Part shown: positions 17,301-25,280 of the stretch, piece after piece
Position numbering within the stretch: position 1 is the first letter of the stretch
Layout: the number at the start of each line of letters is the position of its first letter
Assembly (NCBI RefSeq): GCF_016907535.1
Contig: NZ_JAFBCF010000001.1
Location: 496,001-560,000 of the forward strand
DNA: 64,000 nucleotides
Direction: 5' to 3'
DNA from: Microlunatus panaciterrae
GTDB lineage: Bacteria; Actinomycetota; Actinomycetes; Propionibacteriales; Propionibacteriaceae
The notes under the pieces: model-generated
The model's input: only the letters and a program-made list of their open reading frames with translations
Told to the model about the DNA's origin: nothing
Databases searched by the model: none
Made by a program: the position numbers and the translations under genes

Positions 17301-19180
17301 CCGCCGGGAACCTTGAGCCCGAAGTCGTAGATGTAGGCCCGCTCGGTCTCGCTCAGGTCCAGCTCGTAGGGCCGCTCGTCGATGACGTCGACGCCGAGCA
17401 GCGACAGGTGCGGCAACACCCGCGACAGCGACATCGACTCGTGCACCCGGAAGATCTTCAACCGCAGATCGGCCTCGTCGACGCTGCGGTCCGGTTTGTA
17501 CACCGCCATCGACATCTCGTCGTCGCCCGTGAGCGCGGCGAGCGCCTTCAGGTCCTGCACCGCCTGCCGATGGGTGAAGTCCTCCTTGTACCCCTCCGGC
17601 AGGGCGCCGACCAGCGCCGTCAGCTCGCCGTCCTCACCCGAGGCCGCCAGCTGGTCGGCGAACTCGTCGTTCCACGACCGGGTGGCCCGGGTCAGCTCGC
17701 GTTCGAGCTCGCGGAGGTCGATCTCGGGCAGCGACTGGCCGACCGGCATCCGTACGACGAAATGCAGCCGGGCCAGCACCGACTCGGTCACCCGAGCCGA
17801 GTAGTCGATCGAGGCCCCGCCCAGGGCCTCCATCAGCACGTTCTGCATCTTCGTCCGAACGGCCGTGGTGTAGCGGTCACGCGGCAGGTAGACCAGACAG
17901 GACAGGTAACGGTTGTAGGGGTCGCGGCGGACCAACAGCCGTACCTGCCGGCGCTCCTTGAGGTGTGCGACTCGGTCGACGATCGGGGCGAGCTCGCTGA
18001 CCCTGGTCTGGAACAGCTCGTCGCGCGGATAGGTGTCGAGCACGTCCATGATCGCCTTGCCACCATGGCTGGACTCGTCGTAGCCGGACCGCCTCAGCAC
18101 CTCCTTCGCCTTGCTGCGCAGCACCGGGATCCTGGGCACCGACTCCGAGTACGCCGAGGAGGCGAATAGGCCGAGGAACCTGCGCTCACCGGTGACGTTG
18201 CCGTCCTCGTCCAGCGTGCGCAGGCCGATGTAGTCGAGGTAGGTGGGCCGATGCACGGTCGACTTGAAGTTGTCCTTGGTGATCACCATCAACAACGGAC
18301 GCCCGCTCTCCGGCGGCAGGGCGTGGAAGGCTCCCTCGACGTCCTTGTCGGCACGCAGGATGCCCAGCCCGGTGCCTGGCACCGGCTCGTATCTCATCCC
18401 ACCGGCATCCCGCACCAGGGTGTACTCGCGGTAGCCCAGGAAGGTGAAGTGGTGGTCCATCAACCACACCAGCAGCTCCTTGGCGTCGGCCACCTCTCCC
18501 GGGTGGACGACTTCTGGGGTGTCGTCAAGATCGTCGATGGCCTGCTGGGCCTTGTCCAGGAACTTGGCCCAGTCCTGAACGGCGTCCTCGACGTCGCGCA
18601 GCACCTTGAGCAGCCCCTGGGTCAGCTCGTCGTTGCGGGTACCGACCCGGGTCTGGTCTCCGGGCGGCAGGATCTCCAGGTGCATCCAGGACTCACGGAC
18701 CACACTCGGGTCCCGGTCGGCCTCCTTGGTGTGCACCACCGCCTGCAGTGCCCCGGCCACGTCCCGCCGGACGGCGAACTGCGGATGGTAGACCTCCCGG
18801 ATGCTCCAGCCCTGCCTGAGCACCTCCATCGTGACCGAGTCGACCAGGAACGGACGGTCGTCGGTGACGACCTGGACGACCGTGGCACCGCTCGCGGACC
18901 AGCCGTCGTCGGCCTGGCTGGGCGTCCACACGTGCACCGTGGCCCTGGCCGCGGAGCGCTGCAATGCCAGTCGGTAGTGGCTCTCGACCAGCCCGCACAG
19001 GTCGGGGACGGAGCGTTCCTCCATGTCATCTGCATCGACATGGCGGAAGTAGTGGGCCATGAAGACCTGCACCTGGTCGGGCTGGAGGCCGAGCCGGGCG
19101 GCCACCTCGGCGGCTCGGTCGGCGACCTGCGCGATCTTGGCTGCCTTCTCCTGCTCGAGCTCAACCTCAAGTGTGCTCAC
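14321..19180 (-). CDS. gdh: NAD-specific glutamate dehydrogenase, L-180 class
   Basis: 1619 residues from a GTG start, close to the ~1,620 of Mtb Rv2476c. A long N-terminal half carries ACT-like regulatory segments (e.g. DDRPFLVDSVTMEVLRQGW). The dehydrogenase core lies about 700-1250, with RTNAFQPDRQALTMK, RFGSVARGGLRWSDR, the substrate-lysine region VGAKGGFYCKR near 855, and the NAD-binding region with VGVGDMSGDVFGNGML. A helical C-terminal domain follows. It converts glutamate to 2-oxoglutarate and ammonia using NAD. In mycobacteria this enzyme is inhibited by unphosphorylated GarA, the PknG substrate, so its position 6 kb from the PknG/FHA operon is meaningful. It is divergent from DUF2505. 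Confidence 0.96.
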   Translation of the reverse strand: MSTLEVELEQEKAAKIAQVADRAAEVAARLGLQPDQVQVFMAHYFRHVDADDMEERSVPDLCGLVESHYRLALQRSAARATVHVWTPSQADDGWSASGATVVQVVTDDRPFLVDSVTMEVLRQGWSIREVYHPQFAVRRDVAGALQAVVHTKEADRDPSVVRESWMHLEILPPGDQTRVGTRNDELTQGLLKVLRDVEDAVQDWAKFLDKAQQAIDDLDDTPEVVHPGEVADAKELLVWLMDHHFTFLGYREYTLVRDAGGMRYEPVPGTGLGILRADKDVEGAFHALPPESGRPLLMVITKDNFKSTVHRPTYLDYIGLRTLDEDGNVTGERRFLGLFASSAYSESVPRIPVLRSKAKEVLRRSGYDESSHGGKAIMDVLDTYPRDELFQTRVSELAPIVDRVAHLKERRQVRLLVRRDPYNRYLSCLVYLPRDRYTTAVRTKMQNVLMEALGGASIDYSARVTESVLARLHFVVRMPVGQSLPEIDLRELERELTRATRSWNDEFADQLAASGEDGELTALVGALPEGYKEDFTHRQAVQDLKALAALTGDDEMSMAVYKPDRSVDEADLRLKIFRVHESMSLSRVLPHLSLLGVDVIDERPYELDLSETERAYIYDFGLKVPGGEEGVRTRWTPEARTMFSEAFEASYTGRSEPDGFNALVMGADLSWRQVSVLRAIGRYLRQAGTTYSQTYIAAALAANVDIARMLNELFNLKFDPGLGLDISDRRERTAAVQDKIMKALDNVASLDHDRIVRSYLAVIAAVVRTNAFQPDRQALTMKLLPRQIPDLPEPRPEFEIFVYSPRVEGVHLRFGSVARGGLRWSDRAEDFRTEVLGLVKAQMVKNAVIVPVGAKGGFYCKRLPDPARDREAWMAEGVACYRLFITSLLNVTDNIVRGRVVPPADVVRYDDDDPYLVVAADKGTATFSDIANEISVGCDFWLGDAFASGGSAGYDHKAMGITARGAWESVRRHFREMSIDCQTTDFTCVGVGDMSGDVFGNGMLLSRHTKLVAAFDHRHLFIDPDPDPAASWQERDRLFRMPRSTWADYDQKLISAGGGIFPRTLKSIPITEQMRAVLGIDGDVEALSPTELITACLKAPVDLFWNGGIGTYVKASSESNADVGDKANDSLRVNGGDVRARCVGEGGNLGWTQLGRIEYAARGGRINTDFIDNSAGVDTSDHEVNIKILLAGEIAAGRLEASRRDEFLASMTDEVGEQVLRDNYEQNLALANSEFQALSMAGVHEDWMERLEEAGLLDRVLEGLPNPEAMENRRAEKKGLTSPELATLLAYTKIVLEQEVLESDLPDDPYLTDRLIDYFPSAMRQQYAAVMPEHRLHREIVTTVAVNQFVNTSGITCFHRLSSENGAAPAEVLRAQIAARELFGAAELERRIEELDHQVEASVQTRMRMEVRTLVERVTRWILSNRRAPIDIGDVVRQFGPGVRKVQQLLPTLLVGREAKAYQRRLEAYCTAGVAEELATAIAVLPAAYPALTIVQTAIRDDIDVLRVATTHFTLGQRLGLDRLLRRIIDLPRDDRWQTMARAALRDDLHAVHAQLTAAVLAQKSEVTDVEELVGDWEKATPLLSKTVKTLAAICEGSPELARLSVGLRMVRGLLTVAR

Positions 19181-19332
19181 GTCACCGTTCCGATCACTCG
19201 CAGGGAATGCACCTCAGCCGAGGGCGCGAGGCGCGACCCGGGGCGGTACACCCCTAACCCCGACCATAGCCAACCCCGAAGCGGAACGGGGCTGGCCGAC
19301 CCCAAATCGGGGCACCAGAATCCGGGTAGGCC
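19181..19332. promoter_or_regulatory. Divergent gdh/DUF2505 intergenic region with two small dyads
   Basis: This 152-base divergent spacer must hold both promoters. I see direct repeats of AACCCCGA and two short inverted repeats: CCCCG/CGGGG (19274-19278 and 19287-19291) and CCCC/GGGG (19300-19303 and 19309-19312). No clear -10/-35 pair stands out. Regulatory meaning is a guess. Confidence 0.3.
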
Positions 19333-19815
19333 ATGATGGGCCTTATGGACATCTCCTCCCGTGCCGATTTCAGCGCCGACCCCGTCACCACCTTTGCGAT
19401 GCTGACCGACGAGAAGTTCCTCGCCCAGGTCTGCGAGGCCAGCGGAGCCACCGACTACGAGGTCTCCGCCACCGGCGACAGCACCCACTCGTCGAAGACG
19501 CTGCCGGCCCCCGACACGGCAGCCAAGTTCACCGGCCCCACCTTGACCGTGGTCGAGGACACCGTCTGGGGCCCGGCCGGGCCGGACGGCGCACGGACCG
19601 GACAGCTGACCATGACCGTGCCCGGCCAGCCGGTGTCGATGAAGGGCACCGTGCAGCTCAGCGCCGCAGGTTCCGGGTCGGTGCTCCAGCTCACCGGTGA
19701 CCTGAAGGTCGCCATCCCCCTGCTGGGCAAGAAGCTCGAGCAGTCGGCCGCGCCGGCGGTGATGTCAGGGTTCAAGACCCAGCAGCAGGTCGGCGAGACC
19801 TGGCTGGCGCAGTAG
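19333..19815 (+). CDS. DUF2505 (SRPBCC-fold) protein
   Basis: 160 residues; ATGs at 19333, 19336 and 19345 are all possible, and the last would give the MDISSRADFSAD start typical of the family. The sequence alternates short strands with a long C-terminal helix (GKKLEQSAAPAVMSGFKTQQ), fitting DUF2505, a START/SRPBCC-like ligand-binding family common in actinobacteria. No catalytic residue can be named. It probably binds a hydrophobic ligand in the cytosol. It is divergent from gdh and convergent with pruA (30-base gap), so it is a single-gene unit. Confidence 0.82.
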   Translation: MMGLMDISSRADFSADPVTTFAMLTDEKFLAQVCEASGATDYEVSATGDSTHSSKTLPAPDTAAKFTGPTLTVVEDTVWGPAGPDGARTGQLTMTVPGQPVSMKGTVQLSAAGSGSVLQLTGDLKVAIPLLGKKLEQSAAPAVMSGFKTQQQVGETWLAQ

Positions 19816-19845
19816 GCCCCGACACCGCAGGGAGAAGCGTCTCGT

Positions 19846-21474
19846 TCAACCCATGTGCGGGTAGCGGTGCTCGGTCGGCGGGACCAGCGTCTCCTTGATC
19901 GACCGCGGGCTGGTCCATCGGATCAGGTTCCAGACCGACCCGGCCTTGTCGTTGGTGCCGGAGGCGCGTGAACCACCGAACGGCTGCTGACCGACCACCG
20001 CGCCGGTCGGCTTGTCGTTGATGTAGAAGTTGCCGGCGGCATGCCGCAGCTTGTCGGCCGCCTCGGCGATCGCCACCCGGTCGTCTGCCAGCACGGCCCC
20101 GGTCAGGCCGTACGGAGCCGACCGGTCCACCTGGTCCAGCACCCGGCTGAAGTCGCGGTCGTCGTAGACGAAGATGCCCAGGATGGGGCCGAAGTACTCG
20201 GTGGTGAAGATCTCGTGGCCGCCGTTGTCGGACTCGATCAGGGTGGGGCGGACGAACCAGCCCGCGGACTCGTCGGTGGTTCCGCCGGCGATGATCTTGG
20301 CGTCACTGGCGGCCCGGATGCGGGCGAACAGGTCGCTGTGCCTGGTGAGCGCTCGCCGGTCGATCACCGCTGAGGTGAAGTTGCTCAGATCACGGACGTC
20401 ACCGACGGCCAGCGCCTCGGTCTCGTCGATCAGGTCGGCGGAGATCTTGTCCCAGACGCTGCGGGCCAGATAGGCCCGGGAGGCCGCCGAGCACTTCTGG
20501 CCCGAGTACTCGAAGGCGCCGCGGATCAGGGCGGTGCGGACGACGTCGGGATCGGCGCTGGCATGCGCGACCACGAAGTCCTTGCCGCCTGTCTCGCCCA
20601 CCACCCGCGGGTAGGTCCGGTACCGGGAGATGTTGTGGCCGACCAGCTGCCACAGATGCTGGAAGGTGGCGGTCGAGCCGGTGAAGTGGATCCCGGCCAG
20701 CTGCGGCGACGTCAGCGCCACCTCGGACACCTCGATCCCGTCGCCGGGCAGCATGTTGATCACGCCCGGTGGCAGCCCGGCCGCCTCGAACAGGTTCATT
20801 GTGAAGTGCGCGGCGAACTGCTGGGTCGGGCTGGGCTTCCACAGCACGGTGTTGCCCATCAGCGCTGGGGCGAACGGCAGGTTGGCCGCTATCGCGGTGA
20901 AGTTGAACGGCGTGACGGCGTAGACGAAACCGTCGAGCGGGCGGTAGTCGGTGCGGTTCCAGACGCCCGGCGAGGAGATCGGCTGGTTCTGCAGGATCTG
21001 CCGGGCGAAGGCGACGTTGAACCGGAAGAAGTCGATCAGCTCACAGGCCGCGTCGATCTCCGCCTGCTGGATGGTCTTGCCCTGGCCGAGCATGGTGGCC
21101 GCGTTCAGCGTGTCGCGCCACGGTCCGGCCAACAGATCGGCGGCCCGCAGGAACACCGCTGCCCGGTCGTCGAAGCTCAGCGCCGCCCAGTCGTGGCGGG
21201 CGGTCAGGGCCGCATCGACAGCAGCCCGCGCATCGGCCCTGGTGGCCGAGGTGGCCTGCCCGAGGAGCTGGCTGTGATCGGACGGCATCGTGACCCGGAA
21301 GGACGCGCCCTGAGCCATCCGGCGCTCACCCCCGATGGCGGCGGTCAGCTCGACGGGGCCGGCGGCGGCCAGCTCGGCCAGCCGGGCCTCGACCCGGGCC
21401 CGCTCCGCACTGCCGGGGGCATAGCCGAGGACGCGCTCGTTGACGGGCTCAGGCACGTTGGTGATGGCATCCAC
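19846..21474 (-). CDS. pruA: L-glutamate gamma-semialdehyde (1-pyrroline-5-carboxylate) dehydrogenase
   Basis: 542 residues from GTG 21474, chosen because VDAITNVPEPVNE is the family's usual start, GGAGAGGG lies upstream, and the length matches the ~543-residue stand-alone PruA type; a TTG at 21528 would add 18 residues. The ALDH active site is intact: Glu294 in GETGGKD, Cys328 in SGQKCSAASRAY, and FGGSRASGTNDKAG near the C-terminus. It oxidises glutamate semialdehyde to glutamate with NAD, the last step of proline catabolism. No proline dehydrogenase (putB) gene is in the window. It is the last gene of a minus-strand run behind Ku and feeds the substrate of the nearby NAD-GDH. Confidence 0.95.
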   Translation of the reverse strand: MDAITNVPEPVNERVLGYAPGSAERARVEARLAELAAAGPVELTAAIGGERRMAQGASFRVTMPSDHSQLLGQATSATRADARAAVDAALTARHDWAALSFDDRAAVFLRAADLLAGPWRDTLNAATMLGQGKTIQQAEIDAACELIDFFRFNVAFARQILQNQPISSPGVWNRTDYRPLDGFVYAVTPFNFTAIAANLPFAPALMGNTVLWKPSPTQQFAAHFTMNLFEAAGLPPGVINMLPGDGIEVSEVALTSPQLAGIHFTGSTATFQHLWQLVGHNISRYRTYPRVVGETGGKDFVVAHASADPDVVRTALIRGAFEYSGQKCSAASRAYLARSVWDKISADLIDETEALAVGDVRDLSNFTSAVIDRRALTRHSDLFARIRAASDAKIIAGGTTDESAGWFVRPTLIESDNGGHEIFTTEYFGPILGIFVYDDRDFSRVLDQVDRSAPYGLTGAVLADDRVAIAEAADKLRHAAGNFYINDKPTGAVVGQQPFGGSRASGTNDKAGSVWNLIRWTSPRSIKETLVPPTEHRYPHMG

Positions 21475-21534
21475 GCGGCTGAGGCTACCCTCTCCGGCCG
21501 GTGGCGCGGCAGGGTCGATCGGCCCCAATCCGGC

Positions 21535-22341
21535 TCAGACGGCCTTGGACTCCTTGGCCTCCTCGCGGCGTTTCTTGGCCGCCTCGACCGAGGCCCGCAG
21601 CGCAGCCACCAGGTCGACCACCTCCGCCTCGGACTCGACCTCCGGCGCGGCCTCCATCTCGACACCCGACAGCTTCGACTGCACCACCTGCTCGAGCGCC
21701 TCCCGGTAGGAGTCGGTGAACTCCTCCGGATGGAACTCGCCGGACAGGGCGTCGATGAAGGACTGGGCCATCTTCACCTCGGCGTCGGACACGGTTACCT
21801 CCGCCGGCGGTGCGGCGAAGGCACCGTCACGGAGCTCGTCGGGCCACAGCATGGTGTGCATCAGCAGAACGCCCTCCTTGGGCCGGATCAGCGCCATCGC
21901 CTCCCGGGACCGCAGCGCCACCTTGACGACGGCACACTGCTCACTCTGCAGCAGCGCGTCCCGCAGCAGCACGTACGGCTTCACCCCGGGACCGTCGGCC
22001 TGGAGGAAGTAGGTCTTGGCGAAATAGGTCGGGTCGACCTCCCCCTCGGCGACGAACTGCACCACCTCGACCGCCTTCGTGGTGGCCAGTGGCAGCGCCT
22101 CGAAGTCCTCCTTCTCCAGGATCGCCAACCGGCCGTCGGGGGTCTCGTAGCCCTTGGCGATCTCGGCGTACGGGATCTCCTGGCCGCACTTCTCACAGAC
22201 CCGCTTGTACTTGATCCGACCGCCGTCCTCGGGATGGACCTGACGGAAGCTGATGTCCTTCTCCTCCGTGGCCGAGTAGAGCTTCACCGGGATGGTGACG
22301 AGGCCGAAGGAGATGGCACCCTTCCAGATTGACCGTGGCAT
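21535..22341 (-). CDS. ku: Ku homodimeric DNA end-binding protein
   Basis: 268 residues starting at ATG 22341 with MPRSIWKGAISFGLV, the standard bacterial Ku start; upstream in-frame codons lack similarity. The Ku core runs to about 245 (PVKLYSATEEKDISFRQVH, IKYKRVCEKCGQE, YFLQADGPGVKPY, GVLLMHTMLWPDELR). A short Lys/Arg/Glu-rich tail follows (ASVEAAKKRREEAKES), as in Ku proteins that bind DNA ends and recruit LigD. It loads on double-strand breaks for non-homologous end joining. No ligD is adjacent, so the partner ligase must lie elsewhere. It is 16 bases downstream of DUF6912. Confidence 0.96.
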   Translation of the reverse strand: MPRSIWKGAISFGLVTIPVKLYSATEEKDISFRQVHPEDGGRIKYKRVCEKCGQEIPYAEIAKGYETPDGRLAILEKEDFEALPLATTKAVEVVQFVAEGEVDPTYFAKTYFLQADGPGVKPYVLLRDALLQSEQCAVVKVALRSREAMALIRPKEGVLLMHTMLWPDELRDGAFAAPPAEVTVSDAEVKMAQSFIDALSGEFHPEEFTDSYREALEQVVQSKLSGVEMEAAPEVESEAEVVDLVAALRASVEAAKKRREEAKESKAV

Positions 22342-22357
22342 GGCACCAGTGTGCCAT

Positions 22358-22915
22358 TCAGCGCCCTGGCGCGAGTGACTCCATGATCTGGTCGAGCTCC
22401 TGTGGCAGATGCCACAACAGGTCATGGGTGTTGATCAGGTCGTCGACGACCGGCAGCTCCAGAGCCTGGGTCAGCGATCTTCCGCTGGCCGCCGCCCGCG
22501 CGGCACGGACCGCGTCGGCGGCGGCCGGCTCGTCCACGAACAGTGCCTGGATGTCCTGCCAACGGAGCCGGGACACCTGCTGGGCACCCGTCTCGGCATC
22601 GGCGCCGGAGCCGCGGTCGGAGACCGTACTGGAATCCGAGCCGGTACTGGAATCCGAGGCGGTACTGGAATACGAGGCGGGCGGCTCGGCTGCCACCACC
22701 AGACGGAGCTGGTCGGTGTCGGGTTCGAGCAGGGCCTGAACACCGGCGTAGGTGAGGGCGGTGTACTCGGCGTCCTCGAGGTCGGCCGGCCGGAGCCCGT
22801 GGGCGCTCATCATCTCCGGTGTGGCCGCGAACCCCAGCCAGCTGCCGGTGCGGCCGTCGGGTCCGGCCGCGCGGAGCTGGCGTAGCACCGATGCGGCCAG
22901 CGGGATGAAGATCAT
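22358..22915 (-). CDS. DUF6912 family protein with Ser/Thr/Asp repeat insert
   Basis: 185 residues from ATG 22915, which overlaps the WS/DGAT stop (ATGA). The N-terminus (MIFIPLAASVLRQLRAAGP), the EDAEYTALTYAGVQALL segment and the LRLVVAAEPP strand match DUF6912, a small actinobacterial family of unknown function often found next to ku or WS/DGAT genes. Residues of about 80-98 are an acidic SSTASDSSTGSDSSTVSD insert encoded by an 18-bp tandem repeat. There is no signal peptide. The C-terminal half is helical. The role is unknown; co-transcription with ku is the only functional hint. Confidence 0.75.
   Translation of the reverse strand: MIFIPLAASVLRQLRAAGPDGRTGSWLGFAATPEMMSAHGLRPADLEDAEYTALTYAGVQALLEPDTDQLRLVVAAEPPASYSSTASDSSTGSDSSTVSDRGSGADAETGAQQVSRLRWQDIQALFVDEPAAADAVRAARAAASGRSLTQALELPVVDDLINTHDLLWHLPQELDQIMESLAPGR
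22626..22679 (-). repeat. In-frame 18-bp tandem repeat, three copies, inside DUF6912 gene
   Basis: GTACTGGAATCCGAG starts at 22626, 22644 and 22662 with an exact 18-base period; the third copy has one change. On the coding strand it gives a six-residue Ser/Thr/Asp unit. Copy number could vary between strains without breaking the frame. Confidence 0.92.
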
Positions 22916-24549
22916 CCGGTCTCGTCTCCGGTCCTCTTGACCGGGCCGAGGCGGCCCGGTGGCCGGGGCACCTGCGGCTTGATCGACCCGGCGCGGGTGG
23001 CGATCTTGCGTACCGCGGCGCTCTTCTTCGCTGCCGCGGCGCGAGCAGCCGCCCGCTTCTCGGCAGCCTTCTGCTCCGCCGCTCGCCTGGCCGCGGCCGG
23101 CGCCTTCCGGGTCGGCTGCCGCAGGTCGGCGGAGCGGACCGTGGTGTCCAGCAGCTCCTCGACAGCGTCGCTGAGGCACTGGGCCAGTACGTCGAGATCG
23201 CTGATGGCGTCCCGGTCCGCAGTCAGGCCGAAGAACACCTCACCGTCATAGGAGGTCACCCCGATCGCCAGCAGGTGCCCCGGCCCGAGCGGCAGCACCG
23301 GATAGCTCGCGACCATCCGTGAGCCGGCCGCGTACAACGGGACCTGCGGACCAGGCACGTTGGTGATCACCAGGTCGTGCTGCTTGCGGACCATCTCGCT
23401 GGACACCCGGACGCCGAGGGCGTGCAGCGTGGTCGGCGCGAATCCGGCGATGTCGGACAGGGACCGGGCGCCGACGGCGCGACCGGTGTCCTTGTGGGCC
23501 TGGGTGCCGTAGGCGACCTGGTGCAACCGCATCAGAGCGTTCGGCTCCCCGATCGGCAGACTCTGCAGGTGCGGCGCCACCTGGCTGCCGAGCGAGGTCG
23601 GTTCCCCGTCGTCCTCGGTGACGCTCATCGGCACCAGCGCAGTCAGCGACATGGCGGAGGAGAAGGACTCCCCCCGGGTCAGCAGCCAGGACCGCAGACC
23701 GCCGGCGATGACGGCCAGGATGACGTCGTTGATGGTGTGGTCATGCTCGGCCCTTACGGCCCGGAAGTCGTCCAGGTTGGCCGACACTGTTGCCACCCGG
23801 CGCTGCTCGGAGACGACCCCGGCCAGCGGCGAGTCGGCGGGCGGCCGACCCCCGCGGAGCGCGTTCCCGGCCAGGTCGCCCAGGGTCCCGCCGATCCCGC
23901 CGACCGCCTCCCCGAACGCGACCGCGACGCCCAGACCTGCCGCCAGCGCCCCCCGTACGTTCTCGAAGGCCAGGGTCGGGTCCTGCGCGCCCTCCCACAT
24001 CGCCCCGATCAGCAGCTCGATCGACGACGGCTCCGGCAGCGGCTGCCAGGTCTCGGTCGGCCTGGCCGCCGGTTCCGGGCTGGTGTCGAGCAGCACCTGA
24101 CCGATGTCCACCGTCTCGATCCCGTCGACCAGGCTCAGGTGGGACTTCGACACCAGGGCGAACCTGTTCTGCTGCAACCCCTCCACCAGGTAGATCTCCC
24201 ACAGCGGACGCGACCGGTCCAGCCGGCGGGCCATCACCCGTCCGACGAACTCACGCAGCTGCTCCATGGTGCCCGGCCGAGGCAGCGCGGACCGGCGGAC
24301 GTGGAAGGTGAGGTCGAAGTTTTCGTCGTCCACCCAGACCGGCCCGGCCAGCTGGGCCGGGATCGAGCGCACCCGCTGGCGGTAGCGGGGGACGAAGGCG
24401 ATCCGGTCGCGGATCAGCGCGATCAGCCGCTCGTAGTCGAAGTCGTCGGGACCGGCATCGAACAGGTCGACGGTGCCCACATGACCAGGGGTGTGACCCG
24501 TCTCCAACGACAGCATGGACACCTCGAGAGGCGTCAGTCGCTCGGGCAT
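22912..24549 (-). CDS. WS/DGAT-like O-acyltransferase with altered active-site motif and basic tail
   Basis: 545 residues. The wax ester synthase/diacylglycerol acyltransferase fold is supported by the MPERLTPLEVSMLSLET start, FVPRYRQRV, RPLWEIYLVEGL, DFRAVRAEHDHTINDVILAVIAGGLRSWL, and TNVPGPQVPLYAAGSRM near 400. The catalytic HHxxxDG is HLSLVDG here (His137, Leu138, Asp142, Gly143), so the second His, usually the general base, is lost. The last ~70 residues form an Ala/Lys/Arg-rich histone-H1-like tail (KAAEKRAAARAAAAKKS). Active members make storage lipid from acyl-CoA; this one may have another role or mechanism. It leads the operon with DUF6912, ku and pruA. Confidence 0.88.
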   Translation of the reverse strand: MPERLTPLEVSMLSLETGHTPGHVGTVDLFDAGPDDFDYERLIALIRDRIAFVPRYRQRVRSIPAQLAGPVWVDDENFDLTFHVRRSALPRPGTMEQLREFVGRVMARRLDRSRPLWEIYLVEGLQQNRFALVSKSHLSLVDGIETVDIGQVLLDTSPEPAARPTETWQPLPEPSSIELLIGAMWEGAQDPTLAFENVRGALAAGLGVAVAFGEAVGGIGGTLGDLAGNALRGGRPPADSPLAGVVSEQRRVATVSANLDDFRAVRAEHDHTINDVILAVIAGGLRSWLLTRGESFSSAMSLTALVPMSVTEDDGEPTSLGSQVAPHLQSLPIGEPNALMRLHQVAYGTQAHKDTGRAVGARSLSDIAGFAPTTLHALGVRVSSEMVRKQHDLVITNVPGPQVPLYAAGSRMVASYPVLPLGPGHLLAIGVTSYDGEVFFGLTADRDAISDLDVLAQCLSDAVEELLDTTVRSADLRQPTRKAPAAARRAAEQKAAEKRAAARAAAAKKSAAVRKIATRAGSIKPQVPRPPGRLGPVKRTGDETG

Positions 24550-24676
24550 CTCACTCCTTCTGGTCGGCGGGCTCGGACACGTGCCGGCCGGTCCGAGACG
24601 GGACGATCCTGCTCAGGCGTATACCGTACTACCGGGAAGCCGACGCGCCGATGTGACGAGAATGACCAGGATCCCG

Positions 24677-24695
24677 GGAACCTCGCCTTGGTTCC
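24677..24695. promoter_or_regulatory. Inverted repeat GGAACC-N7-GGTTCC in a divergent spacer
   Basis: The 241-base spacer between the divergent WS/DGAT and cupredoxin-like genes contains this six-base dyad. It could be an operator or chance; no convincing -10/-35 pair is visible nearby. Confidence 0.25.
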
Positions 24696-24790
24696 GTTCG
24701 TGACTCGGGGTTGGGGCCGGTGGAGATGCCCGCCGACCGAGCCCGTACCCAGCACCCACGTCGGGCCCTTCGGACCGTGAAAGGCAGCAG

Positions 24791-25261
24791 ATGTTCCCGA
24801 TCGAACGCAGATCCTCCCGTGCGGCAATGGCGGCGGCCGGGTTCTGCCTGCTGGCGGCGTGTACGCCCAGTGGCGGGACCGGTGCCAGCGCCACACCGGG
24901 GCCGGGCATGAGCAACTCGCCCGTCAGCAGCGCCTCGCCAACCCCCGCGCCGCCGTCCGGCAGCCAGCGAGCCACCGCCGGCCCCAGTGCGCCGGCGAAC
25001 GCGGTCACCATCGACATCAGGCTGCAGAACGGCAAGGTGTCCCCCAACGGCGCCAAGATCAATGTCGAGCAGGGTAGGACGGTCGTCCTCAACATCACCA
25101 GTGATCATGATGACGAGGTCCACGTGCACGGCTACGACCTGGAGATCCCGGTCAAGGCCGGAGCCTCGGTCAGCCGGAGCTTCGTCGCCGATCAGCTGGG
25201 CAGTGTCGAGGTGGAGTCACATGAACCGAGCAAGATCATCGTGATCTTGAACGTCCGGTGA
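24791..25261 (+). CDS. Cupredoxin-like lipoprotein
   Basis: 156 residues; ATG 24791 follows GAAAGGCAGCAG. A lipoprotein signal ends at Cys24 (LLAAC), followed by a Ser/Pro/Thr-rich linker to about residue 68. A ~90-residue beta domain then has GKVSPNGAKINVEQGRTVVL, SDHDDEVHVHGYDLEIPV and a C-terminal IIVILNVR strand. The layout fits the Cupredoxin_1 fold. The Cys ligand of type-1 copper sites is absent from the domain, although the His-Val-His pair could hold a metal. It is probably membrane-anchored on the outside and is transcribed with the polytopic membrane protein 19 bases downstream. Confidence 0.82.
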   Translation: MFPIERRSSRAAMAAAGFCLLAACTPSGGTGASATPGPGMSNSPVSSASPTPAPPSGSQRATAGPSAPANAVTIDIRLQNGKVSPNGAKINVEQGRTVVLNITSDHDDEVHVHGYDLEIPVKAGASVSRSFVADQLGSVEVESHEPSKIIVILNVR

Positions 25262-25280
25262 GCACGGGGCCGACCACACC

